Source: an uncultured Lachnospiraceae bacterium (GTDB taxonomy: Bacteria > Bacillota > Clostridia > Lachnospirales > Lachnospiraceae). Taken from it: DNA of 6,843 bases. Below are positions 1 to 5,237 of this stretch, one piece after another. The stretch covers positions 1 to 6,843 of the forward strand of contig CADCPP010000167.1 of assembly GCA_902803355.1 (NCBI GenBank). The letters are read 5' to 3'. Position 1 is the stretch's first letter. The number at the start of each line of letters is the position of its first letter. The position numbers were made by a program, and so were the translations under genes. The notes under the pieces were generated by a model that was not told the DNA's origin, did no database searches, and saw nothing but the letters and a program-made list of their open reading frames with translations.

Positions 1-61
1 CCGCTGCGCGTGAAACATCCAGGCAGCGTTCCATTTCCGTTATCCGTTCGATCCTTGTCAT
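1..61 (-). CDS. Small protein, DUF4298-like, N-terminal 20 residues only (3' end outside window)
   Basis: The minus strand has an ATG at 61-59 preceded by AAAGGAGGA (77-69) with 7 nt spacing, and the frame stays open to the window edge. The visible peptide is MTRIERITEMERCLDVSRAA. The pattern RIxRIxxMExxLDxS resembles the N-terminus of DUF4298 proteins, small (about 90 aa) helical proteins of unknown function common in Firmicutes; this is from memory of the family and rests on 20 residues. No function can be given. The gene is divergent from the lipoprotein gene at 291. The gene start is well supported; the family call is tentative. Confidence 0.6.
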   Translation of the reverse strand, partial: MTRIERITEMERCLDVSRAA

Positions 62-89
62 GGCAAAGTCCTCCTTTGGTGATATTGAT

Positions 90-119
90 ATTGTACCACA
101 GATCCGTCATTCTATGGTA
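90..119 (-). promoter_or_regulatory. Extended -10 promoter and overlapping dyad for the minus-strand gene at 61
   Basis: On the minus strand TGGTACAAT (98-90) is an extended -10 element (TGnTACAAT), about 29 nt upstream of the ATG. The hexamer 17 bp further up (118-113, ACCATA) is a poor -35. An imperfect inverted repeat, TACCACAG (94-101) and CTATGGTA (112-119), 7 of 8 pairs with a 10-bp spacer, covers both the -10 flank and the -35 position. This is where a repressor or activator dyad would lie. The promoter is fairly likely; the operator role is inference. Confidence 0.45.
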
Positions 120-198
120 TAGGCCGGATGCGGAAAACGGTCTTTTTCTGCAAATCATCCCCCTCTTTTTGCAATTTGTCCGTTTTTTCTCTTTTCTT

Positions 199-228
199 TT
201 TACCCTGAAAGCGATATATTATTATTTT
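199..228 (+). promoter_or_regulatory. Probable promoter region of the lipoprotein gene (AT-rich, exact hexamers ambiguous)
   Basis: A pyrimidine/T-rich tract (about 143-203) is followed by overlapping -10-like hexamers: TATATT 215-220, TATTAT 217-222 and 220-225, TATTTT 223-228. The best -35 candidate is TTTACC (199-204), 18 bp before TATTTT. No single pair is convincing, but this is the only promoter-like stretch ahead of the gene at 291. Confidence 0.35.
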
Positions 229-241
229 AGTCGCACGATTA

Positions 242-257
242 AACAGGCAAGCCTGTT
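242..257. repeat. Perfect 7-bp inverted repeat in the 5' UTR of the lipoprotein gene (possible operator)
   Basis: AACAGGC-AA-GCCTGTT is a perfect dyad with a 2-nt centre, lying between the -10-like region and the ribosome binding site. The centre is too short for a good RNA hairpin, except as a 6-bp stem with a CAAG tetraloop, so a DNA-binding operator just downstream of the start point is the simpler reading. No regulator gene is adjacent. Confidence 0.35.
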
Positions 258-290
258 CCGAAAGTTAAGCATCAAAAAGGAAACCCGATC

Positions 291-1679
291 ATGAAAACAC
301 CTCGCCGAATCCTCTCTCTGCTGATGGTCCTGTCTCTCCTTCTTGGCCTTGGTGCCTGCGGAGGAAATACCCCGGCAGGGTCTGAAGGGACCCCTTCGCA
401 GACCGAAGCCGCCCCCAGCCAGTCCCAGCCGCAGTCAGCAGACAGCACTGCTGCTTCCTCCGAAGCGCAAACCACTTCAGCCCCTGCCTCTTCCGAAGCG
501 ACGACCGCGGAAGTCACCTCTTCCGCCACCGAGCCGGCGTCCGCACAGGAATCAGCCTCCTCCGGTGAACCGTCCGGAGAAGTCTCCGCGCTTGAGCCGG
601 GTTACTACCCCCTGTACAACATGCCCACTCTGGGCGGTCCCGATGCCGTTGCGAAAGCAGCCTCCTACGGGGTGTATTACTTCTTTGTCATTGAAGAAGG
701 TGGAAAAGGCTTTTTCTACGCCGCAGGCCAGGAATCCGAGATCAGCTGGGATGAGACCGGCATCACGGTAGGCGGCAGCCGCGGCAGATATGAAGCGGAA
801 GGCGGCGTTCTCACGCTCTACAACAACAATGAGCCTTACATGATCTTTATCTACAGTGACGATCCGGCGCCGGAGCGCGGCGAGACCCTGAAAGCGCTGA
901 TCGGTCTGACCCGCACTGATGAGATCACCCTGAAGGATGAAACGCTCGCCGATACCGAGGTGTATACGGTCACCGCAAAGGAGATCGTCCTGCCGGGCGA
1001 TCCCCGTGATCCTTATTCCGTGGCGCTGACGCTGACCAACAAGCTCGCGGACGACGTTCTTGATTTCGCCTTCAGCCACGTTGTGATCAACGGCATCAGC
1101 GTTCCCGCAGACAGCACGTTCTCCGTTGCCGCAGGCAAGACCGAAGAGTTTATGCTTCCGATCTCGCTTGACGACATGAAGCATGCCGGCGTCGGCGATC
1201 CGACCAGGATCGACCTGAATGTGCGCGTCACCACCCAGAGCGATTCGTCCGAGCAATTCCTCGGCTATCTGCCCCTCTTCCCGCTGGGCGAAGACAAGGC
1301 GGAAGAGGTCGTTCACGAGGACAGGGAGACCCATCAGGTCCTTGAAGACAACAAGAGCGTCAGGCTGGTGTATACCGGGATCAGAGACTGGCCGGAGATC
1401 GGCTATGCCTTTGTGACCTTCTGGGTAGAGAACAAGACCGATCAGACCGCCCAGGCCATGCTGATCATCTCTGCCTTAAATGAGACGGAAGCGCATATTA
1501 CCGGCTCAGCCTTTATTGCCCCGGAATCCTCGGGGATCCTGGAAGGCGTGATGAGCTATGAAAGCCTAAGCGGCCTGAATCCTTACGAGATCACGAACAT
1601 CGAACTCACCTTCAAACTCGCTGAGGATTCTGAAGCCCAGAAGACCATTACAAGCGGCGATTACAGCTTTGAACCGTAA
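291..1679 (+). CDS. Predicted lipoprotein of unknown function with Ser/Thr/Ala-rich linker and two Ig-like repeats
   Basis: This 462-aa protein is probably tethered to the outer face of the membrane. A basic N-terminus (KTPRR) and hydrophobic stretch (7-20) end in the lipobox LGAC, with Cys23 as the lipidation site. Residues 24-99 are a low-complexity Ser/Thr/Ala/Pro/Glu spacer. Residues 100-190 form a compact beta-rich stretch (GYYPLYN, GKGFFYAAG, GRYEAEGGVLTLYNNN, YMIFIYSD) of a kind common in clostridial extracellular proteins. Two similar beta-sandwich-like units follow, at about 220-315 (VALTLTNKLADDVLDFAFSH, VINGISV) and 350-445 (VTFWVENKTDQTAQAML), resembling the 'N-N-xS/T-D' Ig-fold domains of many Firmicutes lipoproteins. 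I recognise no catalytic motif. The start is fixed by AAAAAGGA (274-281), 9 nt before the ATG, and by the signal peptide. It is monocistronic, ending at a strong terminator. A role in binding or sensing at the surface is only a guess. Confidence 0.85.
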   Translation: MKTPRRILSLLMVLSLLLGLGACGGNTPAGSEGTPSQTEAAPSQSQPQSADSTAASSEAQTTSAPASSEATTAEVTSSATEPASAQESASSGEPSGEVSALEPGYYPLYNMPTLGGPDAVAKAASYGVYYFFVIEEGGKGFFYAAGQESEISWDETGITVGGSRGRYEAEGGVLTLYNNNEPYMIFIYSDDPAPERGETLKALIGLTRTDEITLKDETLADTEVYTVTAKEIVLPGDPRDPYSVALTLTNKLADDVLDFAFSHVVINGISVPADSTFSVAAGKTEEFMLPISLDDMKHAGVGDPTRIDLNVRVTTQSDSSEQFLGYLPLFPLGEDKAEEVVHEDRETHQVLEDNKSVRLVYTGIRDWPEIGYAFVTFWVENKTDQTAQAMLIISALNETEAHITGSAFIAPESSGILEGVMSYESLSGLNPYEITNIELTFKLAEDSEAQKTITSGDYSFEP

Positions 1680-1690
1680 ATACCTATGAT

Positions 1691-1710
1691 CTGCCGGTTT
1701 CCGCCGGCAG
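1691..1710 (+). other. Small GC hairpin ahead of the terminator
   Basis: CTGCCGG (1691-1697) and CCGGCAG (1704-1710) form a perfect 7-bp stem with a 6-nt loop, 11 nt after the lipoprotein stop codon. It has no T-tract of its own and probably acts as a 3'-end stabilising element with the terminator next to it. Confidence 0.5.
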
Positions 1711-1711
1711 C

Positions 1712-1760
1712 AAAAGAGAGGGGAAGTCAGCCGGCTTCCCCTCTCTTTTCTTTTTCCTTC
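1712..1760. terminator. Strong bidirectional intrinsic terminator between convergent genes
   Basis: AAAAGAGAGGGGAAG (1712-1726) pairs perfectly over 15 bp with CTTCCCCTCTCTTTT (1735-1749), around the loop TCAGCCGG. On the plus strand it is followed by a T-rich tail (CTTTTTCCTTCTT). On the minus strand the A/T ends of the stem supply four terminal Ts. It ends the lipoprotein gene (stop 1677-1679) and the minus-strand thioredoxin-reductase-like gene (stop 1763-1761). Confidence 0.9.
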
Positions 1761-2612
1761 TTATTTCGTTTCTGCCAGGTATTCGATCATCGCATGGGCC
1801 GCTACATTGCCTTCGCCCACGGCTTTTGTGATCTGATACGGCCTTCCGGTGCAGTCACCGGCGGCAAATACTCCGGGAATATTGGTCTTCTGCATACGGT
1901 CCACCGTGATATGCGGTCCTTCTGTGGCAAGCCCCGGCACCAGTGTCCCCGGCGCAACCGCATTCCGCAGGATAAACACCCCGTCTACCGGGATCGTTTC
2001 CCCCTGATGCAATTCGATCTCTTCCACCTTCATTCCGCCTTTTATCCCTTTGATGGGGCCGATCTTCTCTACATTCGGCCGGTCCACTCTGCAGTCCCTG
2101 TAGCCGGCAGACAGATACACCTTCTCCGCAAGATCTGCCAGATAGTCCACCTCACGCTCATAGCGCTCCGCGCCGCAGAAGACGGCAATGGTCTTCCCCT
2201 TATACAGGAAGCCATCGCAGGTCGCACAGTAGCTCACGCCCCGGCCGAGCAGTTCCTCTTCGCCCTCATAACTTTTCGCCGTCATCACGCCGGTCGCAAG
2301 CAGCAGGGTCTTTGTTTCGTACACCTCATTGTCCGCAAGGACCATCAGCCGGTCGTCCATCGGCATCACGTTTGTGACCTTTTTGTCCGTAATCTCCAGC
2401 TCCATCTCCTTCATATGTGCGTCAAAGCGGGCGTTCAGATCCGCGCCGGAGATGAGCCCCAGCCCCGGATAATTTGCGATCTTCTCGCTTTTTTCGACCT
2501 TATCGCTGTAGTTTTTCGCCCCAAACCAGACAAAGCTTTTCTGGTACAGTTTCAGATTGATCGCGGTCGAAAGCCCCGCAGGGCCCGTCCCGATGATCAC
2601 CGCATCGTACAC
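1761..2612 (-). CDS. Thioredoxin-reductase-like FAD flavoprotein lacking a canonical NADPH site (clostridial FFTR-like)
   Basis: This 283-aa protein has the low-molecular-weight thioredoxin reductase layout. The FAD-binding glycine motif GTGPAG is at 8-13, ATG at 106-108, the redox pair CATC at 129-132 (YCATCDG), and the C-terminal FAD motif GVFAAGDC at 247-254. In the central domain the usual GGGxSA and HRRxxxR NADPH motifs are absent. The matching stretches read FCGAERYEREVDYLADLAEKV (145-165) and YLSAGYRDCRV (166-176). Such loss is known from clostridial ferredoxin-dependent flavin thioredoxin reductases and related enzymes, so the electron donor may be ferredoxin or another flavoprotein; that is inference. 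The start is GTG (2612-2610): an in-frame TGA precedes it and AAGGAGG (2624-2618) lies 5 nt upstream. An ATG 4 nt earlier is out of frame. It follows the nucleotidase gene by 44 bp, probably in one operon. No thioredoxin or glutaredoxin gene is in the window. Confidence 0.88.
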   Translation of the reverse strand: MYDAVIIGTGPAGLSTAINLKLYQKSFVWFGAKNYSDKVEKSEKIANYPGLGLISGADLNARFDAHMKEMELEITDKKVTNVMPMDDRLMVLADNEVYETKTLLLATGVMTAKSYEGEEELLGRGVSYCATCDGFLYKGKTIAVFCGAERYEREVDYLADLAEKVYLSAGYRDCRVDRPNVEKIGPIKGIKGGMKVEEIELHQGETIPVDGVFILRNAVAPGTLVPGLATEGPHITVDRMQKTNIPGVFAAGDCTGRPYQITKAVGEGNVAAHAMIEYLAETK

Positions 2613-2628
2613 TCATGCCTCCTTATCC

Positions 2629-2646
2629 TGCGGATCTGCGTCCGCA
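2629..2646 (-). other. Small hairpin between the nucleotidase and flavoprotein genes
   Basis: TGCGGA (2629-2634) and TCCGCA (2641-2646) pair over 6 bp around a 6-nt loop, just upstream of the AAGGAGG of the flavoprotein gene. With no T-tract it is unlikely to terminate. It may modulate mRNA stability or translation within the minus-strand operon. Confidence 0.3.
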
Positions 2647-2656
2647 TCACAGTTTT

Positions 2657-4123
2657 TTATTCCACCAGTTCGATTCTGCCTTCCACATGGGCATCCAGGC
2701 CTTCGTGGGTGGCAAAGAATTCTTCAATGATATTGTTCACGGAAGTGGCGACCACGCGCGGCCGCATGTTCTTCTTGACGTCCTCAAGCGGCACGCCCAG
2801 AAATTCGTCAAAATTCTTGTAATGATAGTTCTGCACGGCCACTTTCAGGCGCATATCCGGCGTAACGGGCTCGCCGTGGAAGGTCAGCTCCTCAAGCGCC
2901 CTTGTGGTCTTGTTGTAGCGGATATGCACGCCCTGCGAGAACTGATAGAACTCCGTCTCGCCCTTCCAGGCATCGTCCCTCATCAGGTGCTTCACGATCT
3001 GCGTAAATTGCTCGCCGGTCACTTCCACCATCCACAGATTGTCGTCAAACGGCGTGTTTTCCACCATATCCTGGTATTCGATCACGGGTCCGAGCTCCTT
3101 CTTGCGGATGCTGCCGGAGCCCATCATCATGATGTCAAAGCTGCTCTCCCACTGCAGGGCATCCGCGTAGAGGTTGCCCATCTCGGTCTCCTGCTCGCGG
3201 CTCGGATGCGTGAGTCTGCGTGCCCAGCGGGTCACGACCCGTTTATATTTCTTATCGGTCTGCGTGCGGTAGCTGTCCAGCAATTCCTCGAGCGCCTCGT
3301 CCTTCGGCGCGGTCTGCTCATTGATCTTCGGACATTTCCACGCGAATCTGACGATCTTTCTCTGTTCCTTGTCGTACTGCAGGTCGATCTGCCCGATGAT
3401 CCCGGTCCCGGTGCCGGCCTGCACGATGGAAACACCGTTCACCACCTCCGGCGCATCCATGAAGGTATGGCTGTGTCCGCCGATGATCATGTCCACGCCC
3501 CAGTCAGGATCCAGCAGCGCTGCCAGCTCGCGGTCCTTTTCCAGGCCGATATGGGTGAGCAGGATGGTCATATCCGTCTTCACGGTACGGTAGTTGTCGC
3601 AGATGATGCCGACCTCCTTGGCCGCCTGTTTGATGTCCACGAAGGTCCCGATGATCTTCTCCTGCCTGGTGGACGCCAGGACCTCTTCCGTGAGGATGCC
3701 GATAAAGAGGATGCGCAGTCCCCCGATCTCCACGTTCAGGTACGGCCTGAACAGCCTCGCGCTGTTCATGGTCACGAACATGTTCGCGTTGATGATGGGA
3801 AAGCGCGCGCATTTTTCCAGGAAAAGCAGGTGCGCGAGGCCGTAGTCCACCTCGTGGTTGCCGATCGTCGCCACGTCCGGCCGCAGGCTGTTCATCAGGT
3901 CGATGGTCGAAAGTCCTTCATATTCCCGGTCGATGATCGAGCCGCGGAACATATCTCCGGCCACCACATAGAGGACGTTTTCTTTCTCCTTGCGGATCAT
4001 GTTGATATAGCCGGAGAGGCGGACAAGACCGCCGGTCTCACTATCGCCCTCCTGCTTCGGCAGAAAGTCTCCGTGCAGATCATTTGAATGCAGGATCGTC
4101 AGTTTGGTAATTGAATCTTCCAT
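2657..4123 (-). CDS. Cytoplasmic 5'-nucleotidase-family metallophosphoesterase (YunD-like)
   Basis: This 488-aa protein has the two-domain plan of the UshA/5'-nucleotidase superfamily. The N-terminal calcineurin-like metallophosphatase carries the metal ligands NDLHG (D15, H17), AGD (D57), GNHE (88-91), THIG (H191) and GGHSHT (H217, H219). The C-terminal substrate domain has EMGNLYADALQ (315-323 region), GSGSIR (335-340, replacing NGGGIR) and NTPFDDNL (356-363), the loop that normally stacks the base. Family members hydrolyse nucleoside monophosphates, UDP-sugars or cyclic nucleotides; the substrate here is unknown. Unlike UshA it has no signal peptide or membrane anchor, so it should act inside the cell like Bacillus YunD. 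The ATG at 4123 is chosen because AAAGGAGA (about 4136-4129) lies upstream at good spacing; the longer TTG-start reading from 4192 would begin upstream of the likely -10 and lacks a ribosome site. It heads an apparent two-gene operon with the flavoprotein. Confidence 0.92.
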   Translation of the reverse strand: MEDSITKLTILHSNDLHGDFLPKQEGDSETGGLVRLSGYINMIRKEKENVLYVVAGDMFRGSIIDREYEGLSTIDLMNSLRPDVATIGNHEVDYGLAHLLFLEKCARFPIINANMFVTMNSARLFRPYLNVEIGGLRILFIGILTEEVLASTRQEKIIGTFVDIKQAAKEVGIICDNYRTVKTDMTILLTHIGLEKDRELAALLDPDWGVDMIIGGHSHTFMDAPEVVNGVSIVQAGTGTGIIGQIDLQYDKEQRKIVRFAWKCPKINEQTAPKDEALEELLDSYRTQTDKKYKRVVTRWARRLTHPSREQETEMGNLYADALQWESSFDIMMMGSGSIRKKELGPVIEYQDMVENTPFDDNLWMVEVTGEQFTQIVKHLMRDDAWKGETEFYQFSQGVHIRYNKTTRALEELTFHGEPVTPDMRLKVAVQNYHYKNFDEFLGVPLEDVKKNMRPRVVATSVNNIIEEFFATHEGLDAHVEGRIELVE

Positions 4124-4157
4124 AGGGCTCTCCTTTTTCCGTCGGAACTTCTTCTCT

Positions 4158-4163
4158 ATTGTA
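4158..4163 (-). promoter_or_regulatory. -10 element of the minus-strand nucleotidase operon
   Basis: TACAAT (4163-4158 on the minus strand, in the context CTTTACAATAG) lies about 35 nt upstream of the ATG at 4123. The hexamer 17 bp upstream is TCCTCC, so no good -35 is visible and the promoter may be weak or activator-dependent. Confidence 0.4.
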
Positions 4164-4199
4164 AAGGTACCAAAATCAGCGGAGGAAAGCAAGTCTTTT

Positions 4200-4223
4200 G
4201 CAGGATCCGGTCTCCTGCTTTTT
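4200..4223 (+). terminator. Intrinsic-terminator-like hairpin upstream of the acyltransferase promoter
   Basis: GCAGGA (4200-4205) and TCCTGC (4213-4218) form a perfect 6-bp stem with a 7-nt loop, directly followed by TTTTT (4219-4223) on the plus strand. No plus-strand gene lies just upstream, so if it works it would stop antisense or read-through transcripts before the plsC-family promoter. Confidence 0.5.
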
Positions 4224-4246
4224 CCGGGAATTTAATAATTCACCGG
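4224..4246. repeat. AT-rich dyad just upstream of the acyltransferase promoter
   Basis: CCGG-GAATT (4224-4232) mirrors AATTC-A-CCGG (4237-4246), with a TAAT centre and one unpaired A. It abuts the -35 region of the acyltransferase promoter (4248-4253) and could be an operator. It does not resemble a binding site I recognise. Confidence 0.25.
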
Positions 4247-4247
4247 A

Positions 4248-4277
4248 TTGTATTTTCCTTCCCTGTAGTGCTATACT
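4248..4277 (+). promoter_or_regulatory. Extended -10 promoter of the acyltransferase gene
   Basis: TGCTATACT (4269-4277) is an extended -10 (TGnTATACT). TTGTAT (4248-4253), 18 bp upstream, is a weak -35. A start point near 4284 would leave a short leader of about 29 nt before the ATG at 4313. It also argues against a GTG start at 4268, which would lie upstream of the -10. Confidence 0.6.
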
Positions 4278-4291
4278 CTTTTTGTAACAAT

Positions 4292-4312
4292 GCAAAGGAG
4301 GCGTTTTGCGCC
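4292..4312 (+). promoter_or_regulatory. Ribosome binding site displayed in a small hairpin loop
   Basis: AAAGGAGG (4294-4301) is 11 nt from the ATG at 4313, longer than usual. GCAAA (4292-4296) can pair with TTTGC (4305-4309), leaving GGAGGCGT in the loop and shortening the effective distance. An alternative stem, GGCG/CGCC (4300-4303 with 4309-4312), would partly cover the site. The site decides the start codon; the folding is inference. Confidence 0.45.
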
Positions 4313-5038
4313 ATGCTGCGTCTGCTGATCATCCTCATCGTCGTCTTTATTTTTGCCATCCCTCTGGGCCTTCCTGCCATGCTGCTGTTGTGGCTGGTCG
4401 GGCTTATTTCTCCTGCCGCGCAGGCGGACTGGGCGCTCAGCTATCTGCGCGTTCTCACGGCCATCGTGATCTTTCTCTCCGGCGTCAGGCTGACCGTTTA
4501 CGGCAAAGAAAACATCCCGCAGAAAGGTGCCTGCCTCTTTGTCGGCAATCACCGCAGCTTTTACGATATCTTCATCCAGCTTCAGCTCATCCGCCGCACC
4601 TGCGGCATCGTTTCCAAAATGGAATGGGGCAAGTTCCCCATCCTGAACGTCTTTATGAAATTTATCCACTGCACCTTCCTGGACAGAAAGAGCCTGCGCT
4701 CCGGCCTGGCCGTCAATAAAAAGGTGGAAGAAGAGCTGCGGGCAGGGAACGCCTACTGGATCTATCCCGAGGGAACAAGGGGCCATCTGAACGGTCTGCT
4801 GCCCTTCCATGAAGGCAGCTTCAGGAGCGCTTTTTCCACGGAATCTCCCATCGTTCCGGTGACCTTCGTGCATACGGATGATATTTTCGAAAAGCATCTT
4901 CCCTTCGTGAAGGCGGCCGATGTGACGGTCGTTTTCGGCAAACCGGTCCCGACAAAAGGCCTCTCCCGGCAGGAGCACAAGGCCGTCTCCGCCGCCGTCC
5001 GCGAGGAGATCGAGAAGACCTATTTTCAGTACGCCTGA
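4313..5038 (+). CDS. plsC: 1-acyl-sn-glycerol-3-phosphate acyltransferase family protein (PlsC/AGPAT)
   Basis: This 241-aa protein probably moves an acyl chain onto lysophosphatidic acid to make phosphatidic acid, at the cytoplasmic face of the membrane. Two hydrophobic segments (about 2-33 and 42-58) anchor the N-terminus. All four AGPAT blocks are present in order: NHRSFYD (79-85, the HX4D catalytic pair H80 and D85), the FLDR block (122-125), YPEGTR (151-156, substrate binding), and VPVTF (181-185). Length is usual for the family. The ATG at 4313 is preferred over the GTG at 4268 because a strong AAAGGAGG lies between them and the likely promoter covers 4248-4277. The gene is divergent from the nucleotidase and appears to be transcribed alone. 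Family members differ in acyl donor and acceptor, so lysophosphatidic acid is the default rather than a proven substrate. Confidence 0.92.
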   Translation: MLRLLIILIVVFIFAIPLGLPAMLLLWLVGLISPAAQADWALSYLRVLTAIVIFLSGVRLTVYGKENIPQKGACLFVGNHRSFYDIFIQLQLIRRTCGIVSKMEWGKFPILNVFMKFIHCTFLDRKSLRSGLAVNKKVEEELRAGNAYWIYPEGTRGHLNGLLPFHEGSFRSAFSTESPIVPVTFVHTDDIFEKHLPFVKAADVTVVFGKPVPTKGLSRQEHKAVSAAVREEIEKTYFQYA

Positions 5039-5085
5039 GCTCACTTTTTGTTTCTTATCTTTAGGAAACTATTTGAATTATTTTG

Positions 5086-5116
5086 CGGCAGCCCCTTGAT
5101 TTTTCGGGGGCTGCCG
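5086..5116. other. GC-rich 10-bp dyad overlapping the xpt promoter
   Basis: CGGCAGCCCC (5086-5095) and GGGGCTGCCG (5107-5116) pair perfectly around an 11-nt loop. It lies about 48 nt after the plsC stop codon, and the following bases (TATACAAT) are not a T-tract, so it is not a canonical intrinsic terminator. It could still end or protect the plsC mRNA. The loop contains the -35 of the next promoter and the right arm lies in its spacer. Confidence 0.65.
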
Positions 5117-5124
5117 TATACAAT
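5096..5124 (+). promoter_or_regulatory. xpt promoter (-35 TTGATT, 17 bp, -10 TACAAT)
   Basis: TTGATT (5096-5101) and TACAAT (5119-5124) are separated by exactly 17 bp and give a start point near 5131. The leader to the xpt ATG is then about 190 nt and holds the complete riboswitch. This is the best sigma-A-type promoter in the window. Confidence 0.75.
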
Positions 5125-5149
5125 ACACATGTCAACCAAATACAGATGA

Positions 5150-5220
5150 ATCTGCCAGTATAAGTTTGGAAGGAATGGCCCAAACGTTTCTACCGCACGC
5201 CGAAGATGCGACTATTGGTA
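5150..5220 (+). promoter_or_regulatory. Purine riboswitch aptamer, guanine class
   Basis: The conserved core is clear: TATAA (5159-5163, J1/2), GTTTCTACC (5186-5194, J2/3) and GACTA (5210-5214, J3/1). P1 pairs TGCCAG (5153-5158) with TTGGTA (5215-5220), including two G-U pairs. P2 pairs GTTTGG (5164-5169) with CCAAAC (5180-5185), and its loop holds the typical AATGG. P3 is short, GCA (5195-5197) with TGC (5207-5209), with CCGAAGA in the loop. The specificity base, equivalent to position 74 of the Bacillus xpt switch, is C (5212), which pairs with guanine, hypoxanthine or xanthine; U there would indicate adenine. ATCTGCC (5150-5156), overlapping the P1 5' strand, can instead pair with the terminator. 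Its position directly upstream of xpt fits the known regulon. Confidence 0.95.
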
Positions 5221-5237
5221 AGCTCTAGCAATTCCCC

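Noticed and set aside
10..294. 94-aa plus-strand reading frame across the left intergenic region
   Set aside because: It begins inside the opposite-strand gene, lacks a ribosome site, is rich in Phe/Leu from T-tracts and overlaps promoter elements of both neighbours.
552..1334. 260-aa minus-strand open frame inside the lipoprotein gene
   Set aside because: Shadow of a gene with signal peptide, lipobox and a good start; no ribosome site or family resemblance.
1686..2822. 378-aa plus-strand open frame opposite the flavoprotein
   Set aside because: It starts inside the terminator, has no protein-like motifs and is antisense to a clear thioredoxin-reductase homologue.
2615..4087. 490-aa plus-strand open frame opposite the nucleotidase
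   Set aside because: His/Arg/Leu-rich composition, no recognisable motif and no ribosome site; it mirrors a well-supported gene whose codon use keeps the opposite frame open.
4124..4192. TTG-start extension of the nucleotidase by 23 residues
   Set aside because: The extension is not similar to family N-termini, spans the likely -10 and contains the ribosome site for the ATG at 4123.
4268..4312. GTG-start extension of plsC by 15 residues
   Set aside because: The GTG lies upstream of the -10 element and has no ribosome site; the ATG at 4313 has both.
4271..5044. 257-aa minus-strand open frame opposite plsC
   Set aside because: Antisense to a gene with all four acyltransferase motifs; it has no features of its own.
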